This document shows, in pieces, positions 26,366-38,100 of a stretch of DNA of 64,000 nucleotides. Source of the DNA: Scylla paramamosain (Eukaryota; Arthropoda; Malacostraca; Decapoda; Portunidae); NCBI RefSeq assembly GCF_035594125.1, contig NC_087178.1:9661001-9725000 (forward strand). The letters are read 5' to 3'. The notes under the pieces are model-generated. The model was not told the origin of the DNA and ran no database searches. It saw only the letters and a list, made by a program, of their open reading frames with translations. The position numbers were made by a program, and so were the translations under genes. Positions within the stretch are counted from its first letter, which is position 1; the number at the start of each line of letters is the position of its first letter.

Positions 26366-26612
26366 CAGAAGAATAATCCTAAATGGATGACTGAGGTTAA
26401 AACATTACATAGGGCGAAAAAGAAGTATATATGAGATTAAAGACAGGGGAAGTGGTTTTAAGGCCATAATATAATGAATTAGAAAAGTCAGGAGTTTAAC
26501 AAGGAAAGCTAAAAATAGTTATGAATTAAAGGTAGCCAGCCAAGCGAAGATGGACCCCAAGCGATTTTATCAGGCATATAAGACGAAGAATAGAGAAACA
26601 ATAGTTCCTTAA
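26366..26612 (+). pseudogene. LINE ORF2 remnant: end of endonuclease / linker before RT
   Basis: Two open stretches separated by stops and a frameshift. The first (26,366-26,434) contains NPKWM followed by a basic segment (HRAKKKY) and ends in TGA. The second (26,487-26,612) reads LTRKAKNSYELKVASQAKMD and continues to FYQAYKTKNRE before TAA. In non-LTR elements this K/R-rich region links the endonuclease to the reverse transcriptase. It cannot be translated as one protein here. Confidence 0.75.
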
Positions 26613-26703
26613 AGACAGCAGAATGGGACTTGCTTAGTTGTTGGGAGGAGATTAGTAAAATTGTAAACGAGTATTTTTTTTAACTGGCTTTGCCCAGGAA
26701 AAC

Positions 26704-26900
26704 ATGCAGGATTTGCCGAATAGTGACAAGATATTTAGAGCAGAAGAAAATGAGAAGCTGACAGATATTTTCATAACTAAAGAGATAGTGGAACAGGAGA
26801 TAGATAAGCTGAAAAGTTCAAGTCACCAGGACCAGATGAAATATATTCCAGAGTATTTAATAATTGGAAAAAGGTTATAAGTAATCTGGATAACGTCATG
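26704..26900 (+). pseudogene. LINE reverse transcriptase remnant: N-terminal fingers with SPGPD
   Basis: The frame starting at 26,704 reads MQDLPNSDKIF and goes on to EIVEQEIDKLKSS. A one-base frameshift at about 26,822 then leads to SPGPDEIYSRVFNN. SPGPD (or KSPGPD) is the conserved start of the RT domain in jockey/CR1-group elements. The similarity stops at about 26,895, where the next recognisable RT part is the palm, so roughly 100-150 residues are deleted. The cut lies between about 26,890 and 26,911. Confidence 0.78.
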
Positions 26901-26910
26901 GCCAAGCGGC

Positions 26911-27261
26911 AGGCGACAGAGTGTTGTAATAAACGGCTCTAAATCCGAGTGGGGTCAAGTAATTAGTGGGGTGACAAAGGGATTATTAGTATTAGGGCCG
27001 ATGTTGTTTGTAATATATATCAATGACTTGGATAGTGGAATTAGTCGTGTTGTTAGTAAATTTGCGGATGACACGAGAATATGTAGATTAATTAGGTCAG
27101 AATCGCATACCATCGCCTTGCAGGCAGATTTGGATAGGATGAACGAATGGACAGACAGATGGCAAATGCAGTTTAATATCAACAAATGCAAAGCACTTAG
27201 CGTAAGTAGAAGAAACCCACACAGTAGTTACACAATGAGCAACCAAGTTCTGGTAGGTTAA
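26911..27261 (+). pseudogene. LINE reverse transcriptase remnant: palm with FADDT
   Basis: This is the longest intact piece, about 116 codons. It reads VVINGSKSEWGQVISGV, then LGPMLFVIYINDLDSGIS, then KFADDTRICRLI, then LQADLDRMNEWTDRWQMQFN and INKCKAL. FADD (27,061-27,072) holds the catalytic aspartates of the RT active site. The upstream motif usually read as GVPQGSVLGP is altered to GVTKGLLVLGP, with one extra residue, a sign of decay. It ends in TAA at 27,259, but the family similarity goes on in the same frame. No promoter or intact start is seen; it is a fossil, not a gene. Confidence 0.9.
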
Positions 27262-27490
27262 GGGTTAGAAAAAGATTTGAGATTTAAAGTTAGCTCTGAA
27301 CTCAGTCTAAGAAAGCAATGCAAAGAGGCCAGAAACAAAGCAATTAGTGTATTATGATTCATTTTCAGGAGTGCTAAAAGTAAAACTCCCGAAGTAATAT
27401 TAAAGTTACATTTAGCGCTGGTCAGACCTCATCTAGACTACGCTGTCCTATTCTGGTCACCACATCACAGGAAGGATGTCTATTAGAATC
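27262..27490 (+). pseudogene. LINE ORF2 remnant: thumb region with LVRPHLDYA
   Basis: After the TAA at 27,259 the same frame continues LEKDLRFKVSSELSLRKQC to a TGA at 27,355. It then continues FIFRSAKS and EVILKLHLALVRPHLDYAV to a stop at about 27,485. LVRPHLDYA is a well-known conserved piece of CR1/jockey-group ORF2. With three in-frame stops within about 230 bp, this is a decayed copy. Confidence 0.8.
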
Positions 27491-27890
27491 ACTTCAAAGG
27501 AGAATGACTAAAAGGATACAGGGGATGAGGAGTATTCCTTACGAAGCGAGATTCAAGCTGTTAAATTTACATTCTTTAGAGAGACGTAGGTTAAGAGTGG
27601 ACCTGATAGAAGTCTTTGTGGTATATGGGTTATAACAAGGGGAACATAATGAAAATTCTTAGAATCTGTAACCATGACAGAACTAGAAAAATAGAACATC
27701 AAGTTTTCAGGCTTGAGCCTGAAAACTTGATGTTCAAAAAGGAAACAGGAAGGAATTGGTTTTCAAATACAGAAGTAGATGATTGGAACGGACTTAGTAA
27801 TCAAGCTGTTAGTGCTGAGGCATTTGGCAACTGTAAGAGAAAATTACACATTTACGAGTATAGATGGGGATGATAGGTGGAAATACGTAG
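27491..27890 (+). pseudogene. LINE ORF2 remnant: C-terminal region
   Basis: Between 27,491 and 27,615 scattered frames keep traces such as QRRMTKRIQGM and ERRRLRVDLIEVF. The open stretch 27,616-27,873 then reads GYNKGNIMKILRIC, later FKKETGRNWFSNTEVDDWNG and LSNQAVSAEAFGNCKRKL. A one-base shift at about 27,855 moves the end (IDGDDRW) into another frame. NWF, W and L positions match the usual C-terminal tail of these elements. The segment around 27,694-27,735 is unusual: it is a perfect 20-bp hairpin and replaces the expected residues. Confidence 0.78.
27694..27735. repeat. Perfect 20-bp hairpin inside the LINE
   Basis: GAACATCAAGTTTTCAGGCT at 27,694-27,713 is followed by the two bases TG and then by its exact reverse complement at 27,716-27,735. 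It lies in the C-terminal coding remnant, where related elements from memory show no such palindrome. A templated fold-back event would explain it. Confidence 0.95.
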
Positions 27891-27950
27891 GCATATTTAA
27901 TACAAGTACTGCCACGTGTAGGCCAGATGTCTTCTTGCATATTTACTTAT

Positions 27951-27974
27951 TTCTTATGTTCTTATGTTCTTATT
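27951..27974 (+). repeat. LINE 3' octamer tail (TTCTTATG)3
   Basis: Two exact copies of TTCTTATG (27,951-27,966) and a third ending in T (27,967-27,974) close the element. The last bases overlap the resumed satellite (TTATTACCAAAA). CR1-type non-LTR elements end in short octamer repeats and not poly(A), which supports the class and fixes the element's + orientation. Confidence 0.85.
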
Positions 27975-29711
27975 ACCAAAAGCGTGTATTTTCAGTGTTT
28001 TTCAGCTAATCCGTGAAAAATGAAATACCAAAATGCATGCAAAGCACCCTAAATGAGGAAAAAAAAAGGGACATTACGAGAAACGTGCATTATAAGTGTT
28101 TTTGAGATTCTTAGATACCAAAACCCTGAAACTCATCAATAACACTCTTAATTGAGAAACAGAACAACCTTACCAAATGGGTGCATTTTGAGTGTTTTTC
28201 ACATTCTTGGTTACCAAAAACCCAAATTGCATACGAAACTAGTTTTATGTGGAAAATAAAAGACATTTCCAGGAAAGCGTCTTGTGAGTGTTTTTGAGCG
28301 TGTTAGGCAATAAAGCACTAAAAAGCAGGGCAATCACATTACATGGGAATAAAACCAACTTTTACCAAGAACTTGCCTTTAAGTGTTTTTGAGCTCCTAA
28401 CATACCAAAACGCTAAAACGCATGCAAAACACCCTTTATGAAAAAAACAGAATAACATTACCAAAAACATGTATTTTGGGTGTTTTTTATCATGTTACCT
28501 ATAAAAACGCTTAAATACATGCAAAGAACCCTATGTTTGGGAAACGAAAGGACATTACGAGAAACGTGTATTATGAATGTTATTAAATTCCTTAAGCACC
28601 AAAAAGCTAAAATCCACAAATAACACTCTTTATAGAGAAAAAAAAAAAGAATTTTCCTTTTTTTTTTGTTATTCTTCTACATAGGTACCGAGATGCCAAA
28701 ATTCTGGCAAAATTCATGGATATTATGTGGAAAAAGAACATTATCAAAAAAAGTTAATTTTAGCTTTTTTTCGGACAGTTATGTACCAAAACCTAAATTG
28801 CATGCAAAGTCACCTCTATAGGGAAATTAAACGACTTTACCAGAATCCTGTCTTTTGAGTGTTTTTCAGCATGTTAGGCACCAAAACAATAAATAATATG
28901 GAAGTCACTCTATATGGGAATCCAAAACAAAATCACTTAACACTTGTCTTTTCAGTGTTTTACGTAGAAACACGCTAAAACGGATGCAAACAAACCAGTA
29001 TGAAGAAATAGAATAACACTGCCAAAAAGGTATATTTTGAGTGTTTTTGAGCCTGTTACCTACAAAAAAAACCGAAAATGGATGCAAAGCACACTATATT
29101 GGGAAACAAAAGGACATTACGAGAAACCTGTATAATGAGTGTTTTATAGTTTCACAACAACCACAAGGCAAAAGTTTCTTAGATACCAAAATGCTGACAC
29201 TCATGAATAACACTCTTGATTGAGAAACAGAACAACCTTACCAAATGCGTGTATTTTGAGTGTTTTTCACATTCTTAGTTACCAAAACACGAAATTGTAT
29301 ACGAAACTAGGTTTATGTGGGGAAAAAACTATATTGCCAGAAAATGTCTTTTGAGTGTTTATGAGCGTGTTAGGCAATAAAGTACTTAAAAGAAGGGCAA
29401 TCACATTACATGTGAATAAAACAAACTTTTACCAAGAACTTGCCGTTAAATATTTTTGAGCTCCTTACATACCAAAAGGCTAAAACGAATGCAAAAAATC
29501 CTTTATGGACAAACACAATAACATTACAAAAAAACATGTATTTTGAGTGTTTTTGATCATGTTACCTATAAAAACGCTTAAATACCTGCAAAGAATCCTA
29601 TGTTTGGGAAACGAAAGGACATTACGAGAAACGTGTATTATAAGTGTTTTTAAGTTACTTAAATACCAAAAAGCTAAAACCCACAAATGACACTCTTTAT
29701 GAAGAAACAAC

Positions 29712-29737
29712 AAAAAAAAAAAAAAAAAAAAAAAAAA
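29712..29737. repeat. 26-base poly(A) run in the HOR A/T tract
   Basis: An uninterrupted run of 26 adenines, the longest homopolymer noticed. It sits where each HOR has its A/T tract and is followed by GAAATAAAAGAAAATAATA and a T run. It is an expanded version of the normal 8-12 base run; the mirrored unit at 23,440 has a much shorter one. Confidence 0.9.
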
Positions 29738-30979
29738 GAAATAAAAGAAAATAATATTTTTTTTTTTTGTTATTCATCTTCATAGGTACCGAGATGCCAA
29801 AATTCTGTTAAAATTCGGGGAAATTATGTGGATAAAAGAAAATTATCGAAAAAGTTAATTTTAGCTTTTTTTTTTCGGACTGTTATGTACCAAACCCTAA
29901 AATGCATGCAAAGCCAGCTATATGAGGAAATTAAACGACTTTAAAAGAAAACTTTCTTTTGAGTGTTTTTCAACATGTTAGGCACCAAAACGATAAATAA
30001 TATGGAAGTCACTCTATATGTGAATCCAAAACAAAATTACAGAAAACATGTCTTTTCAGTGTTTTACGTAAAAAACGCTAAAACGGACGCAAACAGACCA
30101 ATATGAAGAAATAGAATAACATTACGAAAAGGGTATATTTTAAGTATTTTTGAGCTTGTAACCAACAAAAAAAAAACGCGAAAATGGATGCAAAGCACTC
30201 TATATTGGGAAATAAAAACACATTATGAGAAACGTGTATAATGAGTATTTTATAGTTTCACAAGAACCACGAAGCAAAAAATGCAAAAACTAGTGTATAT
30301 GGCAATGTTTCTTAGGTACCAAAATGCTGAAACTCCTGAATAACACTCTTAATTAAGAAACAGAATAACATTACTAAATGCGTGTATTTTAATTGTTTTT
30401 CACATTCTTTGTTACTAGAATCCCAAATTGCATGCGAAACTAGCTTTATGTGGGAAAAAAATGACATTACCAGAAAAGTGTCTTTTGAGGGTTTTTGAAA
30501 AAGTTAGGCAATAAACCACTAAAAAGGAGGGCAATCACATTACATGGGAATAAAACCAACTTTTACCAAAAACTTGCCTTTAAGTGTTTTTTAACTCCTT
30601 ATATACCAAAACTCTAAAACACAAGCAAAACACCCTTTATGGAGAAACAGATTAATATTACCAAAAACACGTATTTTGAGTGTTTTTGATCAAGTTACTT
30701 CTAAAAACGCTTAAATACATGCAAATAACCCTATTTCTGGGAAACGAAAGGACATTACGAGAAACGTGTATTATGCGTGTTTTTAAGTTCCATAAGTACC
30801 AAAAAGCTAAAACCTCTTTATAGAGAAAAAATAAAGAAATAATTAAAAAATACGATTTTTTTTTTGTTATTCTTCTTCATAGGTACTGAGATGCCAAAAT
30901 TCTAGCAAAATTCAGGGAAATTATGTGTAAAAAAACATTATCAAAAAAGTTAATTTCAGCTTTTTTTCGGACTGTTATG

Positions 30980-31040
30980 TACCAAACCATGTACCATGTA
31001 CCTAACCTTTTATGTACGTAACCTTTTATGGAGAAACAGA
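30980..31040. repeat. Deletion junction with stuttered short repeats
   Basis: The monomer with CGGACTGTTATGTACC breaks off at about 30,985 and is joined to a monomer about eight places further on (CCTTTTATGGAGAAACAGAA). At the join there are short tandem stutters: ACCATGTACCATGTACC, then TAACCTTTTATG and TAACCTTTTATGG about 15 bases apart. This is the signature of error-prone end joining or template switching. It explains the short HOR interval here. Confidence 0.8.
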
Positions 31041-34000
31041 ATAACATTACCAAAAACATGTATTTTGAGTGTTTTTGATCATGTTACCTATAAAAACGCT
31101 TAAATACATGCAAAAGAACCTTATGTTTGGGAAATTAAAGGACATTTCGAGAAACATGTATTACGAGTGTTTTTAAGTTCTTTAAGTAACATTTAGCTAA
31201 AACCCATAAATAGCACTGTTTATAGAAAAAAATAATAAAATAAAAAAATAGGAATTTATTTATTTTTTTTGTTATTCATTTTCATAGGTACCAAGATGCC
31301 AAAATTATGGCAAAATTCAGGGAAATTATATGAAAAAAAAACATTATGAAAAAAAGTTAATTTTAGCTTTTTTTCGGACTGTTATGTACCAAACCCTAAA
31401 GTTTATGCAAAGCCACCTATATGGGGAAATTAAACGTCCTTACCAGAAACCTGTCTTTTGTGTGTTTTTTTTTTTTCAGCATGTTAGGCACCAAAACGAT
31501 AAATAATATGGAAGTCACTCAATGTGGGAATCCATCACAAAATTACTGAAAAAGTGTCTTTTCAGTGTTTTACGTAGAAAAACGCTAAATCGAATGCAAA
31601 CCAACGAATATTAAGAAAGAGAATAACATTTACAAAAAGGTATATTTTGAGTGTTTTTGAGTTTACCTTCAAAAAACGTGAAAATGGATGGAAAGCTCTC
31701 TATATTGGGATACAAAAGGACATTACGAGAAACGTGTATAATGAGTGTTTTATAGTTTCACAACAGCCACAAGGGATAAATCGAAAAACTCGGTGTATAT
31801 GGAGAAGTTTCTTAGATATCAAAATGCTGAAACTCAGATATAACACTCTTAATTAAGAATACAGAATAACCATACCAAATGCAGGTATTTTGAGTGCTTT
31901 TCAAATTCTTAGTTACCAAAACCAAAAATGGCATGCAAAACTAGCTTTATGTGGGAAAAAAATGACATTACCAGAAAAGTGTATTTTGAGTGTTTTTGAA
32001 GGTGATAGGTACTAAAGCACTAAAAAGGAGGGCAATCACATTATATGGGAATAAAAACAACTTTTACCAAAAGCCTGCCTTTATGTGTTTTTGAGCTTCT
32101 TACATACCAAAACGCTAAAACGTATGCGAAACACCCTTTATGGAGAAACAGAATAACATTACCAGAAACATGTGTTTTGAGTGTTTTTGATCATGTTACC
32201 TATAAAAACGCCTAAATACATGCAAAGAACCCTATGTTTGGAAAATGAAAGGACATTACGAAAATCGTGTATTATGAGTGTTTTTAAGTTCCTTAACTAC
32301 CAAAAAGCTAAAACCCACAAATAACTCTTTATAGAGAAAAATTTTTTTTTTTATTCATCTTCATAGGTATCGAGATGGCAAAATTCTGGCAAAATTCATG
32401 GAGATTTTGTAAAAAAAAAAAAATTAAAAAAAAAAAATTTTAGCTTTTTTCTGGAGTTATGTACAAACTCTGAAGTGCATGCAGATCCACCTATATAGGG
32501 AAATTACACGACTTTACCTGAAACCTGTCTTTTGAGTGTTTTTCAGCAATCTGAACAATATTACTTAAAACGTGTCTTTTCAGTGATTTACGTAGAAAAA
32601 CGCTAAAACGGATGCAAACCAACCAATATGAAGAAATAGAATAATACCAAAAAGATATATTTTCATGTGTTTTTGAGCTTGTTACCTACAAAAAATGCAA
32701 AAATGGATAGAAAGCACTTTATATTGGCAAAGAAGAGGACATTACGAGAAACGTGTATGAGTGTTTTATAGTTTGACAAAAACCACAAGGTAGAATACTC
32801 AAAAACTCGTGTACATAAAGAAGTTTCTTACATACCAAAAAGCTGAAACTCATGAATAACACTTTTAATTTTGAAACAGAAATACCTTACCAAATGTGTG
32901 TGTTAGAAAAATTTCTTACATACCAAAATGCTGAAACTCATGAATAACACTTTTAATTAAGAAATAGAGCAACCTTACTAAATGCCTGTGTTTTGAGTTT
33001 TTTTCACATTCTTAGTTACCAAAACCCCAAATTCCATGCAAAACTAGCTTTATGTGGGAAAATAAATGATATTACCAGAAAAGTGTCTTTTAAGTGTTTT
33101 TGAGCGTGTTAGGCATTAAGGCACTAAAAAGCAGGACAATCACATTACATGGGAATAAAAACAATTTCTACCAAGAACTTGCCTTTAAGTGTTTTTGAAC
33201 TCATTATATACCAAAACGCTAAAACGCATGCAAAATACCTTTTATGGAGAAACAGAATAAAATTACCAAGAACATATTTTAAGTGTTTTTGATCATGTTA
33301 TCTATAAAAACGCTTAAATACATGCAAAAAAACCTTATGTTTGCGAAACGAAAGGACATTATGAGAAACGTGTATTATAAGTGTTTTTAAATTCTTTAAG
33401 TACCAAAAAGCTAAAACCCACAAATAACACTCTTTATTTAGAAAAAAAAAGTAAGAAAATAAAAAAAAATAGGATTTTTTTTTTTTTATTAATCTTCATA
33501 GGTACCGAGATGCCAAAATTCTGGGAAAATTCAGGGCTATTATATGATGAAACAAAAATTATCAAAAAAGTAAATTTTAGCTTTTTTTTTCGGACTGTTA
33601 TGTACCAAACTCTAAAGTGCATCCAAAGACTCCTATATGAGGAAATTAAACGACCTTACCAGAAATCTGTTTTTTGAGTGTTTTCAGCATGTTAGGCACC
33701 AAAACGATTAATAATAAGGAACTCACTCTATATGAGAATCCAAAACAAAATTGCTGAAAACGTGTTTTTTCTTTGTTTTACGTAGAAAAACGCTAAAACG
33801 GATGCAAACCTACCAATATCAAGAAACAGAAAAACATTTTTTGAGCTTGTTACCTACAAAAAACGCGAAAATTGATACAAAGCACTCTATATTAGAAAAC
33901 AAAAGGACTTTGCAAGAAAAGTGTATAATGAGTTTTTTATAGTTCAAAAGACCCAAAAGGCAAAAAACACAAAAACTCGTTTATATGGAGAAGGTTCCTA

Positions 34001-35169
34001 GATACCAAAATGCTGAAACTCATGAATAACACTCTTAATTGAGAAACAGAACAACCTTACTAAATGCGTGTATTTTGAGTGCTTTTCACATTCTTAGTTA
34101 CCAAAACCTAAAATTGCATGCAAAAACACCTTTACGTGAGAAAAAATTGACATTACCAGTAAAGTGTCTTTTAAGTGTTTTTGAGCATGATAGGTAATAA
34201 AGCACTAAAAAGCACCAATTTATACCAAAAACTTGCTTTTAAGTGTTTTGAGCTCCTTATATACCACACGGCTAAAACGCATACAAAACAAACTTTATGG
34301 AGAAACAGAATAATATTACTAAAAACATGTATTTTGAGTGTTTTTGATCATATTATCTAAAAAAAACGCTTAAATACATGCAAAGAACATTATATTTGGG
34401 AAACAAAAGGACATTACGAGAAACGTGTATTATGAGTGTTTTTTTTAAGTTCCTTAAGTACCAAAAAGCTAAAACCCACAAATAACACTCTTTATTTATA
34501 AAATAATAAATAAAAAAATAAAAAAATAGGATTTTTTTTTTTTTTTTTGTTATTCATATTCATAGGTACCGAGATGCCAAAATTCTGGGAAAATTCAGAG
34601 CAATCATATGATAAAAGAATATTATCAAAAAAGTTAATTTCAGCTTTTTTTTTCTCGGTCTGTTATGTAGCAAACCTTAAAGTGCATGCAAAGACTCCTA
34701 TATGAGGAATTTAAACGAACTTACCAGATATATGTGTTTTGAGTGTTTTTTAACATATTAGGCACCAAAACGATAAATAATAAGGAACTCACTCTATATG
34801 GGAATCCAAAAAAAAGTTGCTGAAAACATGTCTTCTCAGTGTTTTACGTAGAAAAACGCTAAAACGGATGCAAAGCAACCAATATCAAGAAATAGAAAAA
34901 CCTTACTAAAAAAGGTATATTTTGAGTGTTTTTGAGCTTGTTACCTAGAAAAAACGCGAAAATTGATGCAAAGCACTCTATATTGGGAAACAAAAGGACA
35001 TTGCAAGAAAAGTGTATAATGAGTGTTTTATAGTTCAAAAGAACCACAAGACAAAAAACGCTAAATCTCGTGTATATGGAGAGGTTTCCTAGATACAAAA
35101 ATGCTAAAACTCATGTATAACACTCCTAATTGAGAAACAAAACAACCTTAATATATGCGTGTATTTTGA

Positions 35170-38100
35170 GTGCTTTTCACATTCTTAGTTAGCAAAACCC
35201 CAAATTGCATGCGAAAATAGATTTGTGGGAAAAAAAAATGATTTACCAGAAAAGTGTCCTTTGAGTGTTTTTGAGCGTGATAGAAAATAAAGCACTAAAA
35301 AGGAGGGGAATCACATTACATTGGAGGAAAACGAATTTTAAGCAAGAACTTGCCTTTAAGTGTTTTTGAGCTCCTTATATACCAAAACACTAAAATGCAT
35401 GCAAAATACACTTTATAGTGGAAGCAAAATAACATTACCAAAAACATGTATTTTGATTGTTTTTTATCATGTTACCAATAAAAACGCTTAAATACATGCA
35501 AAGAACCGTTTTTTGGGGAAATCAAAGGACATTACGAGAAACGTGTATTATGAGTGTTTTTAAGTTCATTAAGTACGAAAAAGCAAAAATCCACAAATTA
35601 CACTCTTTATTGAGAAAAAAATAAATATATAAATGAAAAAATACTATTTTTTTTTCATTCTTATTCATCTTCACAGGTAACGAGGTGCCAAAATTCGGGC
35701 AAAGTTCAGGAAATTATATGAAATAAGAACATTATCAAAAAACTTAAATTTAGCTTTTTTTTTCTGACTGTTATGTACCAAACCCCTAAAGTGCATGCAA
35801 AGTTATCTATATGGGGAAATTAAACGTCTTTGCCAGAAAACTGTCTTATGAGTGTTTTTCAGCATGTTAGGAACCAACACGATAACGGATAAACGGATGC
35901 AAACTAACCAAAATGAAGAAATAGAATAACATTACCAAAAAGGTATATTTTGAGTGATTTTTGAAATTGTTACCTACAAAAAACGCGAAAATGGATGGAA
36001 AGTACTCTATATTAGGAAGCAAAAGGCACCATAAAGTATGTTAGGCACCAAAACGATAAATAATATGAAAGTCACTCTATATGGAAATCCAAAACAAAAT
36101 TACTGGAAACGTGTCTTTTAAAAGATTTACGTAGAAAAACGTTAAAACGGATGTAAACCAACCAATATGAAGAAATAGAATAACATTACCAAAAAAGTAT
36201 ATTTTGTGTGTTTTTGAGCTTGTTACATAAAAAGAAACGCGAAAATGGATGCAAAGCACTCTATATAAAGAAAAAAAAGGACATAACGAGAAACGTGTAT
36301 AATGAATGTTTTATAGTTTCACCAGAATCACAAGGCAAAAAACGCAAAAACTCGACTGTATGGAGAAGTTTCTAAGATACCAAAATACTGAAACTCATGA
36401 ATAACACTCATAATCAAGAAACAGAACAACCTTACTAAATGCGTGTATTTTGAGTGTTTTTTTTACATTCTTAGTTACCAAAACCCCAAATTCCATGCGA
36501 AACTAGCTTTATGTGGGAAAAAAAATGACATTACCAGAAAAGTGTCTTTGAGTGTTTTTGAGCGTGTTATAAAGCATTAAAAATCAGGGCAATCACATTA
36601 CATGGGAATAAAACCAACTTTAGGAAGAACTTACCTTTTAGTGTTTTTGCCACGCTTTTAGTAAGGTTGCTCTGTTTCTCAATTAAGAGTGTTATTTATG
36701 AATTTCAGCATTTACACGAGTTTTTGCGTTTTTTGCCTTGTGGTTTTTTTGAATTATAAAACATTCATTATACATTTTTCTCGCAATGTCCCTTTGTTTC
36801 CCAATATAGAGAGCTTTGTATCCATTTTCGCGTTTTTTTTTTTGTAGGTAACAAGCTCAAAAATACTCAAAATGTACATTTTTGGTAATGTTTTTCTGCT
36901 TCTTGAAATTGGTTGGTTTGTATCAGTTTTAGCGTTTTTGTACGTAAAACACAGAGAAGACACGTTTTCAGTAATTTTCTTTTGGTTTCCCACATAGAGT
37001 GAGTTCCTTATTCTTTATCGTTTTGGTGCCTAACATGCTGAAAAAACACTCAAAAAACAGATTTCTGGTAAGGTCTTTAATTTCCTCATATGGGGGGAGG
37101 CTTTGCATGTCTTTTCAGTATTTTTAAGCGTGTTACGCAATAAAGCACTAAAAGCCAGGGCAATCACATTACATGGGAATAAAACCAAATTTTACCAAGA
37201 ACTGGCCTTTAAGTGTTTTTGAGCTCCTTACATACCAAAACGCTAAAACACATGCAAAATACATTTTATGGAGAAACATAATAACATTACCAAATACATG
37301 TATATTGAATGTTTTTGATCATGTTAACTAAAAAAAAACGCTTAAATACATGCAAAGAACCTTGTGTTTCGGAAACAAAAGAACATTACGAGAAATGTGT
37401 ATTATGAGTGATTTTTAAGTTCTTTCAGTACCAAAAAAGCTAAAACCCAAAAAAACACTCTTTGGAAATAAATAAATAAATAAATAAAAAAAATGGGATT
37501 TTTTTTTATTTTGTTATTCATCTTCATAGGTACCGAGATGCCAAATTTATTCCAAAATTCAGGGAATTTATGTGGAAAAAAGAACTTCATCATAAAAGTT
37601 AATTATACCTTTTTTTTCGGATTGTTATGTACCAAACCCTAAAGTACATGCAAAGCCTCCTATATAAGGAAGTTAAACGACTTTACCAGAAACCTGTCTT
37701 TTCAATGTTTTTCAGTATGTTAGGCACCAAAACGATAAATAATATGGAAGTCAGTCAATATGTGAGTCCAAAAGAAAATTACTGAAAACGTGTCTTTTCA
37801 GTGTTTTACGTAGAAAACCGCTAAAGTGGATACAAACCATCCTATATGAAGAAATAGAATAACATTACCCAAAAAGATATATTTTGAGTGGTTTTGAGCT
37901 TGTTACCTACAAAAAATGCAAAAATGGATGTAAAGCACTCTATATTAGGAAACAAAAGGACATTACGAGAAACGTGTATAATGAGTGTTTTATAGTAAAA
38001 AAAAAACCACAAGGCAATAAACGCAAAAACTCGTGTATATAGGGAAATTTCTTACATACCAAAATGAATAAATGCATGAATAACACTTTTAATTGATAAA

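Larger units (their letters stand above)
26303..27971 (+). mobile_element. Degenerate non-LTR retrotransposon (LINE), CR1/jockey-like, 5'-truncated
   Basis: This is the only non-satellite stretch, with visibly more G and C than its surroundings. On the + strand, in different frames, it encodes in order a basic linker (NPKWM at 26,378), the SPGPD motif (26,823), the palm with FADDT (27,061), LVRPHLDYA (about 27,420) and a C-terminal part (GRNWF at about 27,752). The order fits the second ORF of a non-LTR element. The 5' part is missing, and so is the RT region between SPGPD and the palm. It ends in three copies of the octamer TTCTTATG/T, as CR1-type elements do. Satellite phase resumes directly (GAAATAA | TTACCAAAAG against the usual GAATAACATTACCAAAAA), and I see no target-site duplication. 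The protein style resembles arthropod, especially decapod, elements; this comes from memory and is not proven. Confidence 0.88.
27972..36649 (+). repeat. Satellite block 10, orientation A: one diverged monomer, then HOR array
   Basis: Satellite resumes at 27,972 (TTACCAAAAGCGTGTATTTT). From about 28,050 the ordinary HOR returns, with phase marks at about 28,685, 29,786, 30,880, 31,286, 32,366, 33,500, 34,565 and 35,676. The interval 30,880-31,286 is cut to about 400 bp by a deletion. From about 35,450 it is a direct duplicate of the block starting near 45,570. At about 36,020-36,035 the monomer order jumps back (AAAAGGCACCATAAAGTATG), the shared duplication junction. No gene is seen. Confidence 0.95.

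Noticed and set aside
26971..27261. The FADDT-containing frame as an active reverse transcriptase
   Set aside because: It is a 97-codon piece without its N-terminal part, flanked by stops and frameshifts, and the upstream GVPQGS-type motif is altered. It is a fossil.
29712..29737. Poly(A) run as the tail of a processed pseudogene or SINE
   Set aside because: The run sits in the A/T tract that every HOR has at the same place, and the sequence in front of it is ordinary satellite.
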